DNA of 64,000 nucleotides from Agrobacterium genomosp. 13 str. CFBP 6927 (lineage in GTDB: Bacteria > Pseudomonadota > Alphaproteobacteria > Rhizobiales > Rhizobiaceae), in assembly GCA_900012615.1 (NCBI GenBank), contig LT009757.1, forward strand, positions 1,937,807-2,001,806, read 5' to 3'. Positions 10,468-19,054 of this stretch are shown piece after piece. How positions within the stretch are numbered: position 1 is the stretch's first letter; each line of letters starts with the position of its first letter. Below the pieces are notes generated by a model. It ran no database searches. It was given only the letters and a program-made list of their open reading frames with translations, and was not told the origin of the DNA. A program made the translations under genes and the position numbers.

Positions 10468-12672
10468 ATGCGGATTGCGCCGCGAAACATTGGGGAATAC
10501 CTGCCGGTCGGGCGTAGAACGGCCGTGGGCGTCGTATTGTCCACATTCGCGCTCGTGCTTCTCATCGTCACCGCGCTCGTCCTGTCCGCCTTGAGCCAGG
10601 TCAGGGAAAAGGCGAATTTGCTCGACAACGCCCGTTCGCGCGAGACGACGGCCGGCGCGCTCGTCACCTTCCGTGAACAGCTCGGTGCGACCCTGAACGA
10701 CTATGCCGCCTGGGACGACGCGGCGGAATATGTGTATGCCCCTGACCGCTTCGACTGGGTGGCCAGTAATTATGGCGACATGACGGTCAACAACGATCTT
10801 TTCGATACCGCCGTCGTTCTTGATGAAGACCGCAAGGTCCGTATGGCCTATCAGAACGGCAAGCCGGTTTCGTGGACGCCGGATGTCTATTTCGCAAGGG
10901 GCCTGAAGGAAATGATCGAGCGTGTGCAGTCCATGCGCGCCGATATCACCTCTCAGGTTACCGGTTTCGTGAAAACCAGCGATGGCATCGCCGCCGCGGG
11001 CGTGGCGCTGGTGCGGCTCAAATCCGGCGCATTGCCGCCGGTCGGGGCCGAGCGGCGCTATCTGATCTTCGCCCGCCATCTCAGGCAGGCGACCGTGGAC
11101 AAGCTTGCCCGCAACTACGTCATTGACGGGCTGGAGCTGCAATATGGCGATGGGCCTGCCGAAAACCACGTGGACATCGTCAACCCGCTGGGCGATGTGC
11201 TTGCGCGGCTCACCTGGCGCTCGCATCTGCCGGGGGACGTCAGTTTTCACGATGCGCGGCCGGTCGTCTTCACCGCGCTCGGCATTGCCGGCACCTTCTT
11301 TCTTGTCCTTCTCATCATCGGCTCGGCCACACTTGACCGGCTGAAGGCCGACGAGGCGGCGGCAAGGGAAGAGGCTCTGCGTGATCGCCTGAGCGGGCTC
11401 AATAACCGCGCCGGCCTGTTTGCCAAGCTGAACCGCATGGTCGGCAAGGCCCGCCATGACAAGACGGATATCAAGCTGCTCTATCTCGATCTCGACGGTT
11501 TCAAGGAGATCAACGATTCCTACGGCCACGCCGCGGGCGACAGGCTGATCAAGGGTGTGGCGGCCGCGCTCAGGGTGCTGATGCCGGAAGGCGCCGTGCT
11601 GGCGCGGCTTGGCGGCGACGAATTCGCCATCGCCATTCAGGGCAATGACGTGTGGTCGGAAGGCCGCAAGCTCTGTCAGGCGCTGCTCGAACTTTTCACC
11701 GAGCCCTTCAGCATCGGGGAGCGGGTGGCGAGCATCGGTTGCAGTATCGGCACCTCCGTTTCCAGGTCTGGCGATATCAATGGCGAAGAACTGCTGCGCC
11801 GCGCCGACATGGCCATGTATCAGGCCAAGGAAAACGGCCGCGGCCGTTACGTGTCCTACGAGCTGAAAATGGATGCGCTGCGCGAGGAAAAGCTGCAGCT
11901 TGAGGCGGATCTGCGCCACGCCATTCTGAATGACGAAATAACGGTGGTCTACCAGCCGGTCGTCAGCGCCGCCACGCGCTGCATCACCGGGGTGGAGGCC
12001 CTTGCCCGCTGGCAGAGGCCGGGATACGGCTTCGTACCGCCGGATATCTTCATCGCTGCCGCCGAGACGAGCGGCCTTATCGACCGGCTCGGCCTTGTTG
12101 TCCTGCACAAGGCCTGCGAGACGGCTGCACAATGGCCCTCGATCAAGCTTTCGGTGAATATCTCACCCGTACAGTTCCGCAATCCTGCCTTCTCCCGTCA
12201 CGTGGCGGATATTCTCGCGGCCACCCAGACGCCGACCGAGAGGTTGCGGCTGGAGATGACGGAAGGGTATTTCATCCAGCATCCGGAACGGGCAAGTGCC
12301 GCGATCGACAAGCTGAAACAGCTTGGCCTGCATATAGCGCTCGATGATTTCGGGGCCGGTTTCGCAAGTGTGGGATATCTGCGCCGCTTCGGTTTCGACC
12401 GGATGAAGATCGACCGGTCGCTGATCATGGCCCTTGATAAGGGCGGGCGTTCGCTGGAAATGCTGCAGGCGACGGTGGCGCTGGCGAAATCGCTCGATAT
12501 TCCGGTCACGGCAGAAGGTGTCGAGACCGAAGAGCAGGCGGCCATCCTGCATCTGTGCGGCTGTGACGAATTGCAGGGTTACCTGTTCTCAAAACCTGTC
12601 GCTGCCGAGGTGATTACGGCCATGCTGGACGAGCAGACTGCACCGCTCTTCGCGCTTCGGGCCGGGGCCTGA
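10468..12672 (+). CDS. CHASE4-GGDEF-EAL cyclic-di-GMP enzyme
   Basis: This inner-membrane protein of 734 residues probably makes and/or breaks cyclic di-GMP. An N-terminal membrane helix (about residues 20-45) and a second near 260-285 enclose a periplasmic CHASE4-like sensor containing LNDYAAWDDAAEYV. The GGDEF domain has an intact RLGGDEFAIAI. The EAL domain has GVEALARW, NISPVQFRN, LEMTEG, LDDFGAGFAS, KIDRSLI, AEGVE and LQGYLFSKP, so all metal and catalytic residues of an active phosphodiesterase appear present. Both activities could therefore work. The start at 10468 follows AAGGGGA; an in-frame ATG at 10429 lacks one. It is a single gene between two terminators. Confidence 0.92.
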   Translation: MRIAPRNIGEYLPVGRRTAVGVVLSTFALVLLIVTALVLSALSQVREKANLLDNARSRETTAGALVTFREQLGATLNDYAAWDDAAEYVYAPDRFDWVASNYGDMTVNNDLFDTAVVLDEDRKVRMAYQNGKPVSWTPDVYFARGLKEMIERVQSMRADITSQVTGFVKTSDGIAAAGVALVRLKSGALPPVGAERRYLIFARHLRQATVDKLARNYVIDGLELQYGDGPAENHVDIVNPLGDVLARLTWRSHLPGDVSFHDARPVVFTALGIAGTFFLVLLIIGSATLDRLKADEAAAREEALRDRLSGLNNRAGLFAKLNRMVGKARHDKTDIKLLYLDLDGFKEINDSYGHAAGDRLIKGVAAALRVLMPEGAVLARLGGDEFAIAIQGNDVWSEGRKLCQALLELFTEPFSIGERVASIGCSIGTSVSRSGDINGEELLRRADMAMYQAKENGRGRYVSYELKMDALREEKLQLEADLRHAILNDEITVVYQPVVSAATRCITGVEALARWQRPGYGFVPPDIFIAAAETSGLIDRLGLVVLHKACETAAQWPSIKLSVNISPVQFRNPAFSRHVADILAATQTPTERLRLEMTEGYFIQHPERASAAIDKLKQLGLHIALDDFGAGFASVGYLRRFGFDRMKIDRSLIMALDKGGRSLEMLQATVALAKSLDIPVTAEGVETEEQAAILHLCGCDELQGYLFSKPVAAEVITAMLDEQTAPLFALRAGA

Positions 12673-12756
12673 GCGCCTCCGACGGTTATCAATCCCCAAT
12701 ACGGGTATCGACCACGGAAGACCGAGGAATGTGCCGGAAAATTGCCGGCCGTCGAA

Positions 12757-12780
12757 GGCAGGCGCGTTGCCGCGCCTGCC
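12757..12780. terminator. Hairpin between convergent genes
   Basis: A perfect 10-bp stem GGCAGGCGCG-ttgc-CGCGCCTGCC sits 10 bases from the stop of the minus-strand dehydrogenase and 85 bases after the cyclic-di-GMP gene. It lacks a T tract on either strand, so it may stabilise 3' ends or act with Rho. Confidence 0.55.
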
Positions 12781-12790
12781 CTGTCGGTGA

Positions 12791-14302
12791 TTAGCGGATG
12801 TCCTCAGGCAGAACGTCCGAAGGGATGTTCTGGTAGGAAACCGGGCGCATGAAGCGGCGGATCGACATGGTGCCGACCGAGGTTGCGCCGAAGTTGGTCG
12901 ACGCCGGGTAGGGGCCGCCATGAACCATGGCCTCGGAGACTTCCACGCCGGTCGGGAAACCGTTGGCGAGAACGCGGCCGGCCTTGCGCTCCAGGATCGG
13001 CAGCAGCTTGCGGCCGAGTTCGGCGTCGCCGGCATCCAGATGCAGGGTGGCGGTCAGCTGGCCTTCGAAGCTCTTGGCCACTTCCAGCATTTCGTCTGCA
13101 CTGTCGACCGTCACGATCAGGCCGAGCGGTCCGAAGACCTCTTCGGCGAGTGCGTGGTTCGCCACCCAGTCCTTGCCCGCAACGCGGAACAGGTAAGGCG
13201 TTGCGTTACGCAGATCGCAGGCGGTGGTCAGCACGTCGCGCACGCCATTGCCGGCGGCGATACGGTCGCGGCCGTCACGATAGGCAGAAGCGATACCGTC
13301 CGTCAGCATGACCTGCGGGCCGACTTCGGAAAGAGCGGCACGCGCGGTTTCCGCAACAGCATCCGCCTGCGAGGCGAGAATGACGGCAATGCCGGGATTG
13401 GTGCAGAACTGGCCCGCACCCATGGTGAGCGAGCCTGCCCAGCCCTTGGCAATGGCCTCGCCACGGGCAGCAACGGCTTCCGGCAGCAGGAACATCGGGT
13501 TGACGGAACCGAGTTCGCCAAAGAAGGGGATCGGCTCGGGGCGCTGGGCGCAGAGATCGAACAGCGCGCGGCCGCCGGCGAGCGAGCCGGTAAAACCGAC
13601 CGCCTTGATGCGCGGATGCTGCACGAGCGCGGAGCCGACATCGCGGCGACCGCCCTGGATCAGCGAGAAGACGCCGGGATGCAGATTGTGCTTCTTGACG
13701 GCGGCGAGAACCGCTTCGGCGACGATTTCGCCGGTGCCGGGATGGGCGGAATGGCCCTTGACGACGACGGGGCAGCCGGCTGCCAGAGCGGCGGCGGTGT
13801 CACCACCGGCTGTCGAGAAGGCGAGCGGGAAGTTGGAGGCGCCGAAGACCGCAACGGGGCCGATCGGACGCTGCATCAGGCGGATATCCGGGCGCGGCAG
13901 CGGCTGGCGATCCGGCAGCGCTTCGTCGTGGCGGCGGTCGAGATAGTCGCCCTTGCGGATATGCGAGGCGAAAAGGCGCAGCTGGCCAACGGTGCGGCCG
14001 CGTTCCCCCTGCAGGCGTCCTGCGGGCAGGCCGGTTTCGGAGGAGCCGATTTCGGTGATGGCGTCGGCGCGGGCTTCGATCTCGTCGGCGATGGTGTCGA
14101 GGAACGCGGCGCGCTCTTCGCGGGTGGTGTAACCATAGCTCCAGAAGGCGTCTTCGGCTGCTTCACAGGCCGCATTCACCAGATCGACGGTGCCGACCGA
14201 AAAATCGAAAGCTTCGCCATGTGCAGGTTCGCTGCGGAATTTTGCTTCCGTGGCGACCCATTCTCCTGCAACCAGATGTTTGCCATGCGGCTTGAAACTC
14301 AT
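12791..14302 (-). CDS. Alpha-ketoglutarate semialdehyde (2,5-dioxovalerate) dehydrogenase
   Basis: This NAD(P)-dependent aldehyde dehydrogenase oxidises 2,5-dioxopentanoate to 2-oxoglutarate, the last step of non-phosphorylating pentose, glucarate/galactarate and hydroxyproline pathways. The 503-residue product resembles KGSADH types throughout: VFGASNFPLAFSTAGGDTA in the nucleotide domain, VGFTGSLAGGRALFDL, the general-base glutamate in FFGELGSVNP, and the catalytic cysteine in GQFCTNPG. The start at 14302 gives the usual N-terminus MSFKPHGKHLVAGEW. No upstream pathway enzymes are adjacent, so which sugar acid it serves here is open. Confidence 0.88.
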   Translation of the reverse strand: MSFKPHGKHLVAGEWVATEAKFRSEPAHGEAFDFSVGTVDLVNAACEAAEDAFWSYGYTTREERAAFLDTIADEIEARADAITEIGSSETGLPAGRLQGERGRTVGQLRLFASHIRKGDYLDRRHDEALPDRQPLPRPDIRLMQRPIGPVAVFGASNFPLAFSTAGGDTAAALAAGCPVVVKGHSAHPGTGEIVAEAVLAAVKKHNLHPGVFSLIQGGRRDVGSALVQHPRIKAVGFTGSLAGGRALFDLCAQRPEPIPFFGELGSVNPMFLLPEAVAARGEAIAKGWAGSLTMGAGQFCTNPGIAVILASQADAVAETARAALSEVGPQVMLTDGIASAYRDGRDRIAAGNGVRDVLTTACDLRNATPYLFRVAGKDWVANHALAEEVFGPLGLIVTVDSADEMLEVAKSFEGQLTATLHLDAGDAELGRKLLPILERKAGRVLANGFPTGVEVSEAMVHGGPYPASTNFGATSVGTMSIRRFMRPVSYQNIPSDVLPEDIR

Positions 14303-14546
14303 TGTGCTCTTCCCTGAAAATCTGATCCTGTGTGGACAATCCACCCGACACCGTGACATTGCACCGAAAGGCGACAGCGCAAACGCCATCAGCCGCGATC
14401 CGCGCCCGGTTGCCCTCTGCCTTAGCCCGTGTGCGGCCTGAGCGAAAGCCGGTTTTTCAACTATCTGACCAAAAAGTGTGATTAATCGGGCGAGGCGTGA
14501 AAAAGACGCGCTTCCGTTTACATGCCGCACGCTCTATTGTGACGCC

Positions 14547-14933
14547 ATGATGACAAATAGACTTCCGAAATACGTCGCCTGGTCGGTTTTTCTGCTGATC
14601 GTGATCGTTACAGTTTGCCCCATCGGCTTTCGTCCACACACGCTGACGACGGTGGGCATAGACCGCGCCGCCGCCTTCGCCTTCTGCTCGGCCGCCTTCG
14701 TGCTGGCCTATCCGCGTTATTGGCTCTTGGTCATCGTTGCCGGTGTTGTGGCAGCTTTCGGCATCGAGGCGCTGCAATTCCTGTCCCCCACGCGCCATCC
14801 GCATTTGACGGATGCCGTCGTGAAAGCCGCCGGCGCTATCACCGGCGGGCTTGTCGCTTTTTCTTATCTTCAGTTCAGGACGCGGTTGGCTGCAGCTTCT
14901 CTCATCCGTCAGTCCGGCTTAAGGTCGGAATGA
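14547..14933 (+). CDS. VanZ-family small membrane protein
   Basis: A 128-residue protein with about four predicted membrane segments (WSVFLLIVIVTVCPIGF; the AAAFAFCSAAFVLAY region; WLLVIVAGVVAAFGIEALQF; and the AVVKAAGAITGGLVAFSYL region). The pattern GIEALQFLSPTRHPHLTDAVVK fits VanZ-like proteins, in which a conserved Glu and Arg/Asp pair line the membrane face. Function in this group is unknown; a link to teicoplanin resistance, where VanZ was named, should not be assumed. The ribosome site is poor and ATG at 14550 is equally possible. Confidence 0.7.
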   Translation: MMTNRLPKYVAWSVFLLIVIVTVCPIGFRPHTLTTVGIDRAAAFAFCSAAFVLAYPRYWLLVIVAGVVAAFGIEALQFLSPTRHPHLTDAVVKAAGAITGGLVAFSYLQFRTRLAAASLIRQSGLRSE

Positions 14934-14979
14934 CGGAAACGGACGCGTAAAGGCCCAGGAAACTTCTTTACCTGCCATG

Positions 14980-15888
14980 CTACTTCCCCGCATGCCGCCA
15001 CAAAAGGCCGACGATGCGGCTTTCCGTGCTGGCGGATTCGGAAAAGACCTCGTTGGCCAGTTGCAGGCCTTCTGCGCGCAGCGCCTGCTGCCGCTGGATA
15101 ATGGCGTCGAGAAGCAGGGCCAGCCGTTCGCCATTGCCGAAACGGTCCGGCTCCCGGTCGGCGACGGCGGCAAGGACCGAAAGATCGTGCTCGTGACCGA
15201 GTATGTCGACCAACCGCTTGGTATCGGCCCTTTTGGCGCGCATGGCGGAGGGCCAGATGCGGCGCAGGAGACCGAGATGCATCCAGTAGGCTTGCCCGGC
15301 CTTGCGCAATTCGTGAAAATGTTCGACGTCGGCATGGTCGTGGCAGTCGGTGAGCGCCTGGCGCGCACGCTTCCGCTGCTTTGACCAGCCGGTTCTCACC
15401 AGCCGCGCTGTCTGTTTCAGGTCATCGGACAGCGACAGCGCCTCCAGCCTCTCGCGTGCCTCCTTGCAGCCGGCAATGGCTGCCGAAATGGCGTCGTTCA
15501 GACCTGCTTCGTGTTCAATGGCGTAATCGCGGCGTTCGCGCAGCATGGCCGCAATGGAGCGCAGCGCCTCGCCCTGAGCGTCGGAGAGCGCGAAAGGCTC
15601 GAGATAATCCGCCGTCTCCACCAGCGCCGTCGCATCGCGAGCGAAGGCAAGCGAGCGGGCAATGTCGCGGAAGCGGGCATTTTCACGATTGCTGAAATCG
15701 GGCGCGGCCTTCCTGATCAGGCGATAGAGCGCGCGCAGCCGCTTGAACCGCTTGCGGGCGTCGTGCACCGCTTCGTGCGGGCCGGACGGCTGGTCGCGAA
15801 GGATCGTTATCGCATCGTCAATCAGTTCCAGCCCGGCGCGACGAATTTCGTCGTCAAAGGGCTTTTTCGGATCAATTCTGAAAGGCAT
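14980..15888 (-). CDS. CHAD domain protein
   Basis: CHAD domains are alpha-helical, rich in conserved histidines and basic residues, and bind polyphosphate. The 302-residue product shows HEAVHDARKRFKRLRALYRL near residue 40 and HFHELRKAGQAYWMHLGLL near residue 210, the two repeated halves of the domain. Its start overlaps the end of the CYTH gene by 17 bases, so the two are a coupled pair. CYTH-CHAD proteins are often fused; here they are separate genes in CYTH-CHAD order. A role in polyphosphate handling is inferred from the family. Confidence 0.88.
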   Translation of the reverse strand: MPFRIDPKKPFDDEIRRAGLELIDDAITILRDQPSGPHEAVHDARKRFKRLRALYRLIRKAAPDFSNRENARFRDIARSLAFARDATALVETADYLEPFALSDAQGEALRSIAAMLRERRDYAIEHEAGLNDAISAAIAGCKEARERLEALSLSDDLKQTARLVRTGWSKQRKRARQALTDCHDHADVEHFHELRKAGQAYWMHLGLLRRIWPSAMRAKRADTKRLVDILGHEHDLSVLAAVADREPDRFGNGERLALLLDAIIQRQQALRAEGLQLANEVFSESASTESRIVGLLWRHAGK

Positions 15889-16360
15889 CCGACAATTCTC
15901 CATGCGGATTGTCCATGGCGAGTGACTGGTTGGAAAAGCGACGGTCGCCCGTGACCTCCCTGCCCAGCCAGGACGGCAGATCGGGATCGGCATTTTCGTC
16001 GTCCATCTCCACTTCCGCCACAACCAGTCCCTGATACCGGCCCTCGAAAACATCCACTTCCCAGGTGAAACCGTTGTGATCGACCGTATGACGCGTCTTT
16101 TCGATCACCACGCCCGGCGCGCTCGCCATCAGCTCTTCGGCGTCCTTGAGGGGTATGGAATATTCATATTCGTCGCGGACAAGCGCGCTTGCGCCGATCT
16201 TGATGGTCAAGGTCGCATCGCGCTGGTCGACGATCCTGACCCGGACCGAGCGGTTTTCCATCGAGGCGACATATGCCTGCCGGAAAGCCATGCTATGCGT
16301 GACCTCATTGCGCCATTCACCGCCTGCAACAAGAAACTTCCGTTCAATTTCCTTGGCCAT
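15872..16360 (-). CDS. CYTH domain protein, probable inorganic triphosphatase
   Basis: The 162-residue product is a compact CYTH (triphosphate tunnel metalloenzyme) domain. The diagnostic ExExK motif is in MAKEIERKFLV, and alternating charged strands follow (SVRVRIVDQRDATLTIK, DEYEYSIPL, WEVDVFEG, VVAEVEMDDE). Such proteins bind metal and cleave tripolyphosphate or related substrates. Length fits the YgiF/NeuTTM single-domain group. It is followed at once by a CHAD gene. The exact substrate is not shown by the sequence. Confidence 0.88.
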   Translation of the reverse strand: MAKEIERKFLVAGGEWRNEVTHSMAFRQAYVASMENRSVRVRIVDQRDATLTIKIGASALVRDEYEYSIPLKDAEELMASAPGVVIEKTRHTVDHNGFTWEVDVFEGRYQGLVVAEVEMDDENADPDLPSWLGREVTGDRRFSNQSLAMDNPHGELSDAFQN

Positions 16361-16532
16361 GCTGTCTCCGCGAACTGGGGAGCCAGATTATCGCAAGAGG
16401 GCTCCATGAAGAAGCGAATTGATTGAAGTATCTGGATAAAAAATGGCCATGCCATGCCTCGACATGAAAGCCGGGGCAGGCTAATCGGTAAACGGGATTT
16501 AAATCGTTTCAATCGCGCAAGGGAGGCTCATC

Positions 16533-17171
16533 TTGGCCCAGGACTCCGAAAAACTTCTCTCCATCCTCAAACTCCAGCCGGTCGTGCCGGTGCTGATCGT
16601 GGATGACGCCGCTTCCGCCGTGCCGCTCGCACGCGCTTTGGTCGCAGGTGGCCTGAAGGCAATCGAGATCACCATGCGCACGCCGGCGGCGCTCGATGCC
16701 ATCCGCGCGGTTGCAGCGGAAGTGGAAGGCGCCAATGTCGGCGCCGGCACCATTCTCAATGCCCGGGATTTCGAAGCGGCGGCGGAAGCCGGCTCCACCT
16801 TCATCGTCAGCCCCGGCATCAATAAAAGCGTGCTGGAAGCCGCGCGCGGTTCCAAAGTGCCGCTGCTTCCGGGTGCGGCCACCGCCAGTGAAGTCATGGC
16901 GCTGCGCGACGAGGGTTACAAGGTGCTGAAGTTCTTCCCGGCCGAACAGGCCGGCGGTGCACCTTATCTCAAGGCGCTGTCCTCGCCGCTCGCCGGCACC
17001 GTCTTCTGCCCGACCGGCAGCGTGTCGCTCAAGAACGCCAATGATTATCTCTCCCTGCCGAACGTCGTCTGCGTCGGCGGCTCCTGGGTCGCCCCGCGCG
17101 AACTGGTGGCGACGGGTGACTGGGCGGGCATCACCAAGCTTGCTGCCGAAGCAGCCGCACTGCGCGGCTGA
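16533..17171 (+). CDS. eda: KDPG/KHG aldolase (2-dehydro-3-deoxy-6-phosphogluconate aldolase)
   Basis: Eda splits 2-keto-3-deoxy-6-phosphogluconate to pyruvate and glyceraldehyde-3-phosphate in the Entner-Doudoroff pathway, the main glucose route in Agrobacterium. The 212-residue product has the family elements VVPVLIVDDA, the glutamate in IEITMRTP, GAGTILN, and the Schiff-base lysine in VLKFFPAEQAGG. GPTGSVSLKNANDYL-like phosphate-binding turns follow. The start codon is TTG at 16533, supported by GGGAGG 7 bases upstream; no ATG or GTG fits better. It is a single gene with its own terminator. Confidence 0.93.
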   Translation: MAQDSEKLLSILKLQPVVPVLIVDDAASAVPLARALVAGGLKAIEITMRTPAALDAIRAVAAEVEGANVGAGTILNARDFEAAAEAGSTFIVSPGINKSVLEAARGSKVPLLPGAATASEVMALRDEGYKVLKFFPAEQAGGAPYLKALSSPLAGTVFCPTGSVSLKNANDYLSLPNVVCVGGSWVAPRELVATGDWAGITKLAAEAAALRG

Positions 17172-17181
17172 TTTGCATCCT

Positions 17182-17217
17182 GTCAAACCCGTTCACGAAG
17201 GCGTGAGCGGGTTTGAC
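17182..17217 (+). terminator. Terminator after eda
   Basis: GTCAAACCCG and CGGGTTTGAC pair perfectly, with an inner TCACG-aagg-CGTGA stem, then ATTTGTTTT. It lies 10 bases after the eda stop. Confidence 0.85.
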
Positions 17218-17279
17218 ATTTGTTTTCGGCCCACGGCTTCCTATCTCCCCTGTAGATTTGACCTCTACAGGAGATTTTG

Positions 17280-17975
17280 ATGTTCGACGCCAAGAAGCTT
17301 CTTGAACAATTCCTCGGCTCGCAGGTGCCGGGCCTTTCGGGAAGCGTCCGTGACAGAGCCGGGCAGGCCGCCGATATCGCAAAGAACAATCCGCTGAAGG
17401 CCGGCGCGCTCGCCGCCGCCATTCTGGGCACCAAGACCGGCCGCAAGCTCGCCGGCAATGTCGCCACCATCGGCGGCGTCGCCGCCATCGCCGGTCTCGG
17501 TTACCTCGCCTATAAGAATTACAAGTCCGGTCAGGCGCCTGAAGCCGCGCCGAAACCCGAGCCGGAGCTTCTCGCCCCGCCCGCCGATTCCGCCTTCCAT
17601 CCGCAATCGCCGGCGCTTTCCAATGATTTTGCGCTGAAGCTTATCCAGGCGATGATCGCCGCCGCCAAGGCGGACGGTCATATCGATGAGAAGGAGCGCG
17701 CCAATATCATGGACAAGGTGCAGGTCTCGGGCCTTGATAGCGAAGCCGAGCGGTTCCTCGAAAAGGAACTGGCCGATCCGCTCGACATCGACGCGCTGGT
17801 GGCTGCTGCCCGCACGGAAGAGCAGAAGGTGGAGCTTTACACCGCCTCGCGGCTTGCCATCGAGGCCGATACGCGGGCGGAGCGGGGGTATCTCGACCTT
17901 CTGGCCGGGCGGCTTGGGCTGCCGGATGCGCTGGTCGATCATATCGAGGCGACGGTGGTGGCGGCGAAGGTTTGA
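17280..17975 (+). CDS. DUF533 / TerB-like membrane-associated protein
   Basis: The 231-residue product resembles the DUF533 (YebE) family. Residues about 35-75 form a Gly/Ala-rich hydrophobic stretch, probably membrane-inserted (AGALAAAILGTKTGRKLAG, VAAIAGLGYLAYKNYK). A Pro-rich linker follows, then a TerB-like helical domain (LIQAMIAAAKADGHIDEKER) with the acidic DGHID motif suited to bind a metal. Function is unknown. The start at 17280 has AGGAG 6 bases upstream. Expression is probably monocistronic. Confidence 0.82.
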   Translation: MFDAKKLLEQFLGSQVPGLSGSVRDRAGQAADIAKNNPLKAGALAAAILGTKTGRKLAGNVATIGGVAAIAGLGYLAYKNYKSGQAPEAAPKPEPELLAPPADSAFHPQSPALSNDFALKLIQAMIAAAKADGHIDEKERANIMDKVQVSGLDSEAERFLEKELADPLDIDALVAAARTEEQKVELYTASRLAIEADTRAERGYLDLLAGRLGLPDALVDHIEATVVAAKV

Positions 17976-17994
17976 GGTTAGCCTCGGCGGGCGC

Positions 17995-18036
17995 GGTTCA
18001 CCCCCCTCTGCCCTGCCTGGCAGAGGGGGGTGAACC
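17995..18036. repeat. Perfect 18-bp hairpin, short form of the type A repeat
   Basis: GGTTCACCCCCCTCTGCC and its exact complement are separated by six bases. The arm ends match the outer ends of the type A elements at 2751-2908 and 25346-25583, as if the middle had been deleted. It may also end the transcript of the DUF533 gene. Confidence 0.75.
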
Positions 18037-18129
18037 ACACCCACCAACGCCACCGCATCCCACCCCACATGCACTGTTGTCATCCCGCCCCGCTTGCCCT
18101 AATCCTTCTCCCAGCAAATGGGGAAGAGA

Positions 18130-18822
18130 ATGCGCGATCTGAGTGATTTCAAGGGATGTCCGCCGCCGCAGCCGGTGGTGTTGAAGGGCCGTTACGTGAC
18201 GGCGGAGCCGTTCGATCGCGAAAGACATCTCGCAAGGCTCTGGGCCGCACTTGGCGGTGAGGGCGTGAATGCGCTGCTCAAATATTTCCCGCAAAGCGCC
18301 TTTCCCGATGCCGACGCTTTCGGCGACTGGCTCATCGGCGCGGGGCAGAAGCTTAACTGGGTCACGCTGGTCTTCGTTGAAAACGCCACCGGCGATATCG
18401 TCGGCATGGCGAGCTATATGCGGCCCGATCCCGCCAATGGCGTGGTCGAGGTCGGCTCCGTCGCCCATGGCGCGAAGATGAAGCGCTCGCCTCTTTCCAC
18501 CGAGGCGCATTACCTGATGGCGAAATATGTTTTCGAGGATCTGGGGTATCGCCGTTACGAGTGGAAATGCCACAATGAAAACGAGCCCTCCAAGATCACG
18601 GCGAAGCGTTATGGCTTCACCTTCGAGGGCGTATTCCGCCAGCATATGGTCTCGAAGGGCCAGAACCGCGATACGGCGTGGTTTTCCATGATCGACGGTG
18701 AATGGCCGCTGATCGGCAAGGCCTTCGAAACCTGGCTTGCGCCGGAGAATTTTGCGGCCGACGGCGCGCAGAAGCGCAAGCTTGAGGATATCCGTGCGGA
18801 GTTTGCCGATGCCATTGCCTGA
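18130..18822 (+). CDS. GNAT-family N-acetyltransferase
   Basis: The 230-residue product is a RimJ/RimL-type acetyltransferase. The fold is visible from ENATGDIVGMASYMRPDPANG (strands 3-4) through VVEVGSVAHGAKMKRSPLSTEAHYL, read in parts, where acetyl-CoA binds, to LGYRRYEWKCHNENEPSKI and AKRYGFTFEGVFRQHMV, typical of the RimJ subgroup with N-x-x-S. Substrate unknown. The start at 18130 follows GGGGAAGAGA; ATG at 18118 is possible. Its stop overlaps the next small gene by 14 bases. Confidence 0.85.
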   Translation: MRDLSDFKGCPPPQPVVLKGRYVTAEPFDRERHLARLWAALGGEGVNALLKYFPQSAFPDADAFGDWLIGAGQKLNWVTLVFVENATGDIVGMASYMRPDPANGVVEVGSVAHGAKMKRSPLSTEAHYLMAKYVFEDLGYRRYEWKCHNENEPSKITAKRYGFTFEGVFRQHMVSKGQNRDTAWFSMIDGEWPLIGKAFETWLAPENFAADGAQKRKLEDIRAEFADAIA

Positions 18823-19054
18823 AAATCCGGCGCCTGAAAAGCCGAGCTCCGGCAAGAAGGATTGGTCGCCGGCCATCGCCGCCGCCCTCATCATTGTCGG
18901 TTTCGGGCTGGTCTTTTTCGTCATGCCGAAGATCATGCTGTGGCTGGGCGATTATTCGCCCTGGCTCGCCGCTGCCTTCGGCACGGTGGCAGTGCTGTGC
19001 TTCTTCCTGCTGTTCTGGCTGCGCGCCCGTTACCAGCGTCGCCGTGACGGTTAG
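18809..19054 (+). CDS. Small two-helix inner-membrane protein
   Basis: An 81-residue protein with a Pro/Lys-rich N-terminus and two hydrophobic helices (AIAAALIIVGFGLVFFVMP and AAAFGTVAVLCFFLLFWL), ending in a basic tail RARYQRRRDG. The start has GCGGAG 7 bases upstream and overlaps the acetyltransferase gene by 14 bases, so it is probably co-translated. It ends 4 bases into the convergent metal permease gene. Function unknown. Confidence 0.72.
   Translation: MPLPENPAPEKPSSGKKDWSPAIAAALIIVGFGLVFFVMPKIMLWLGDYSPWLAAAFGTVAVLCFFLLFWLRARYQRRRDG

Noticed and set aside
10351-12132. A 593-codon open frame on the minus strand opposite the CHASE4-GGDEF-EAL gene
   Set aside because: The plus strand has complete, motif-rich domains. 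The antisense frame is a by-product of high third-position GC, with His/Gly/Arg-rich, domain-free sequence.
12920-14317. A 465-codon plus-strand frame opposite the aldehyde dehydrogenase gene
   Set aside because: The minus-strand protein has the catalytic Cys and Glu motifs; the plus-strand frame does not resemble any protein.
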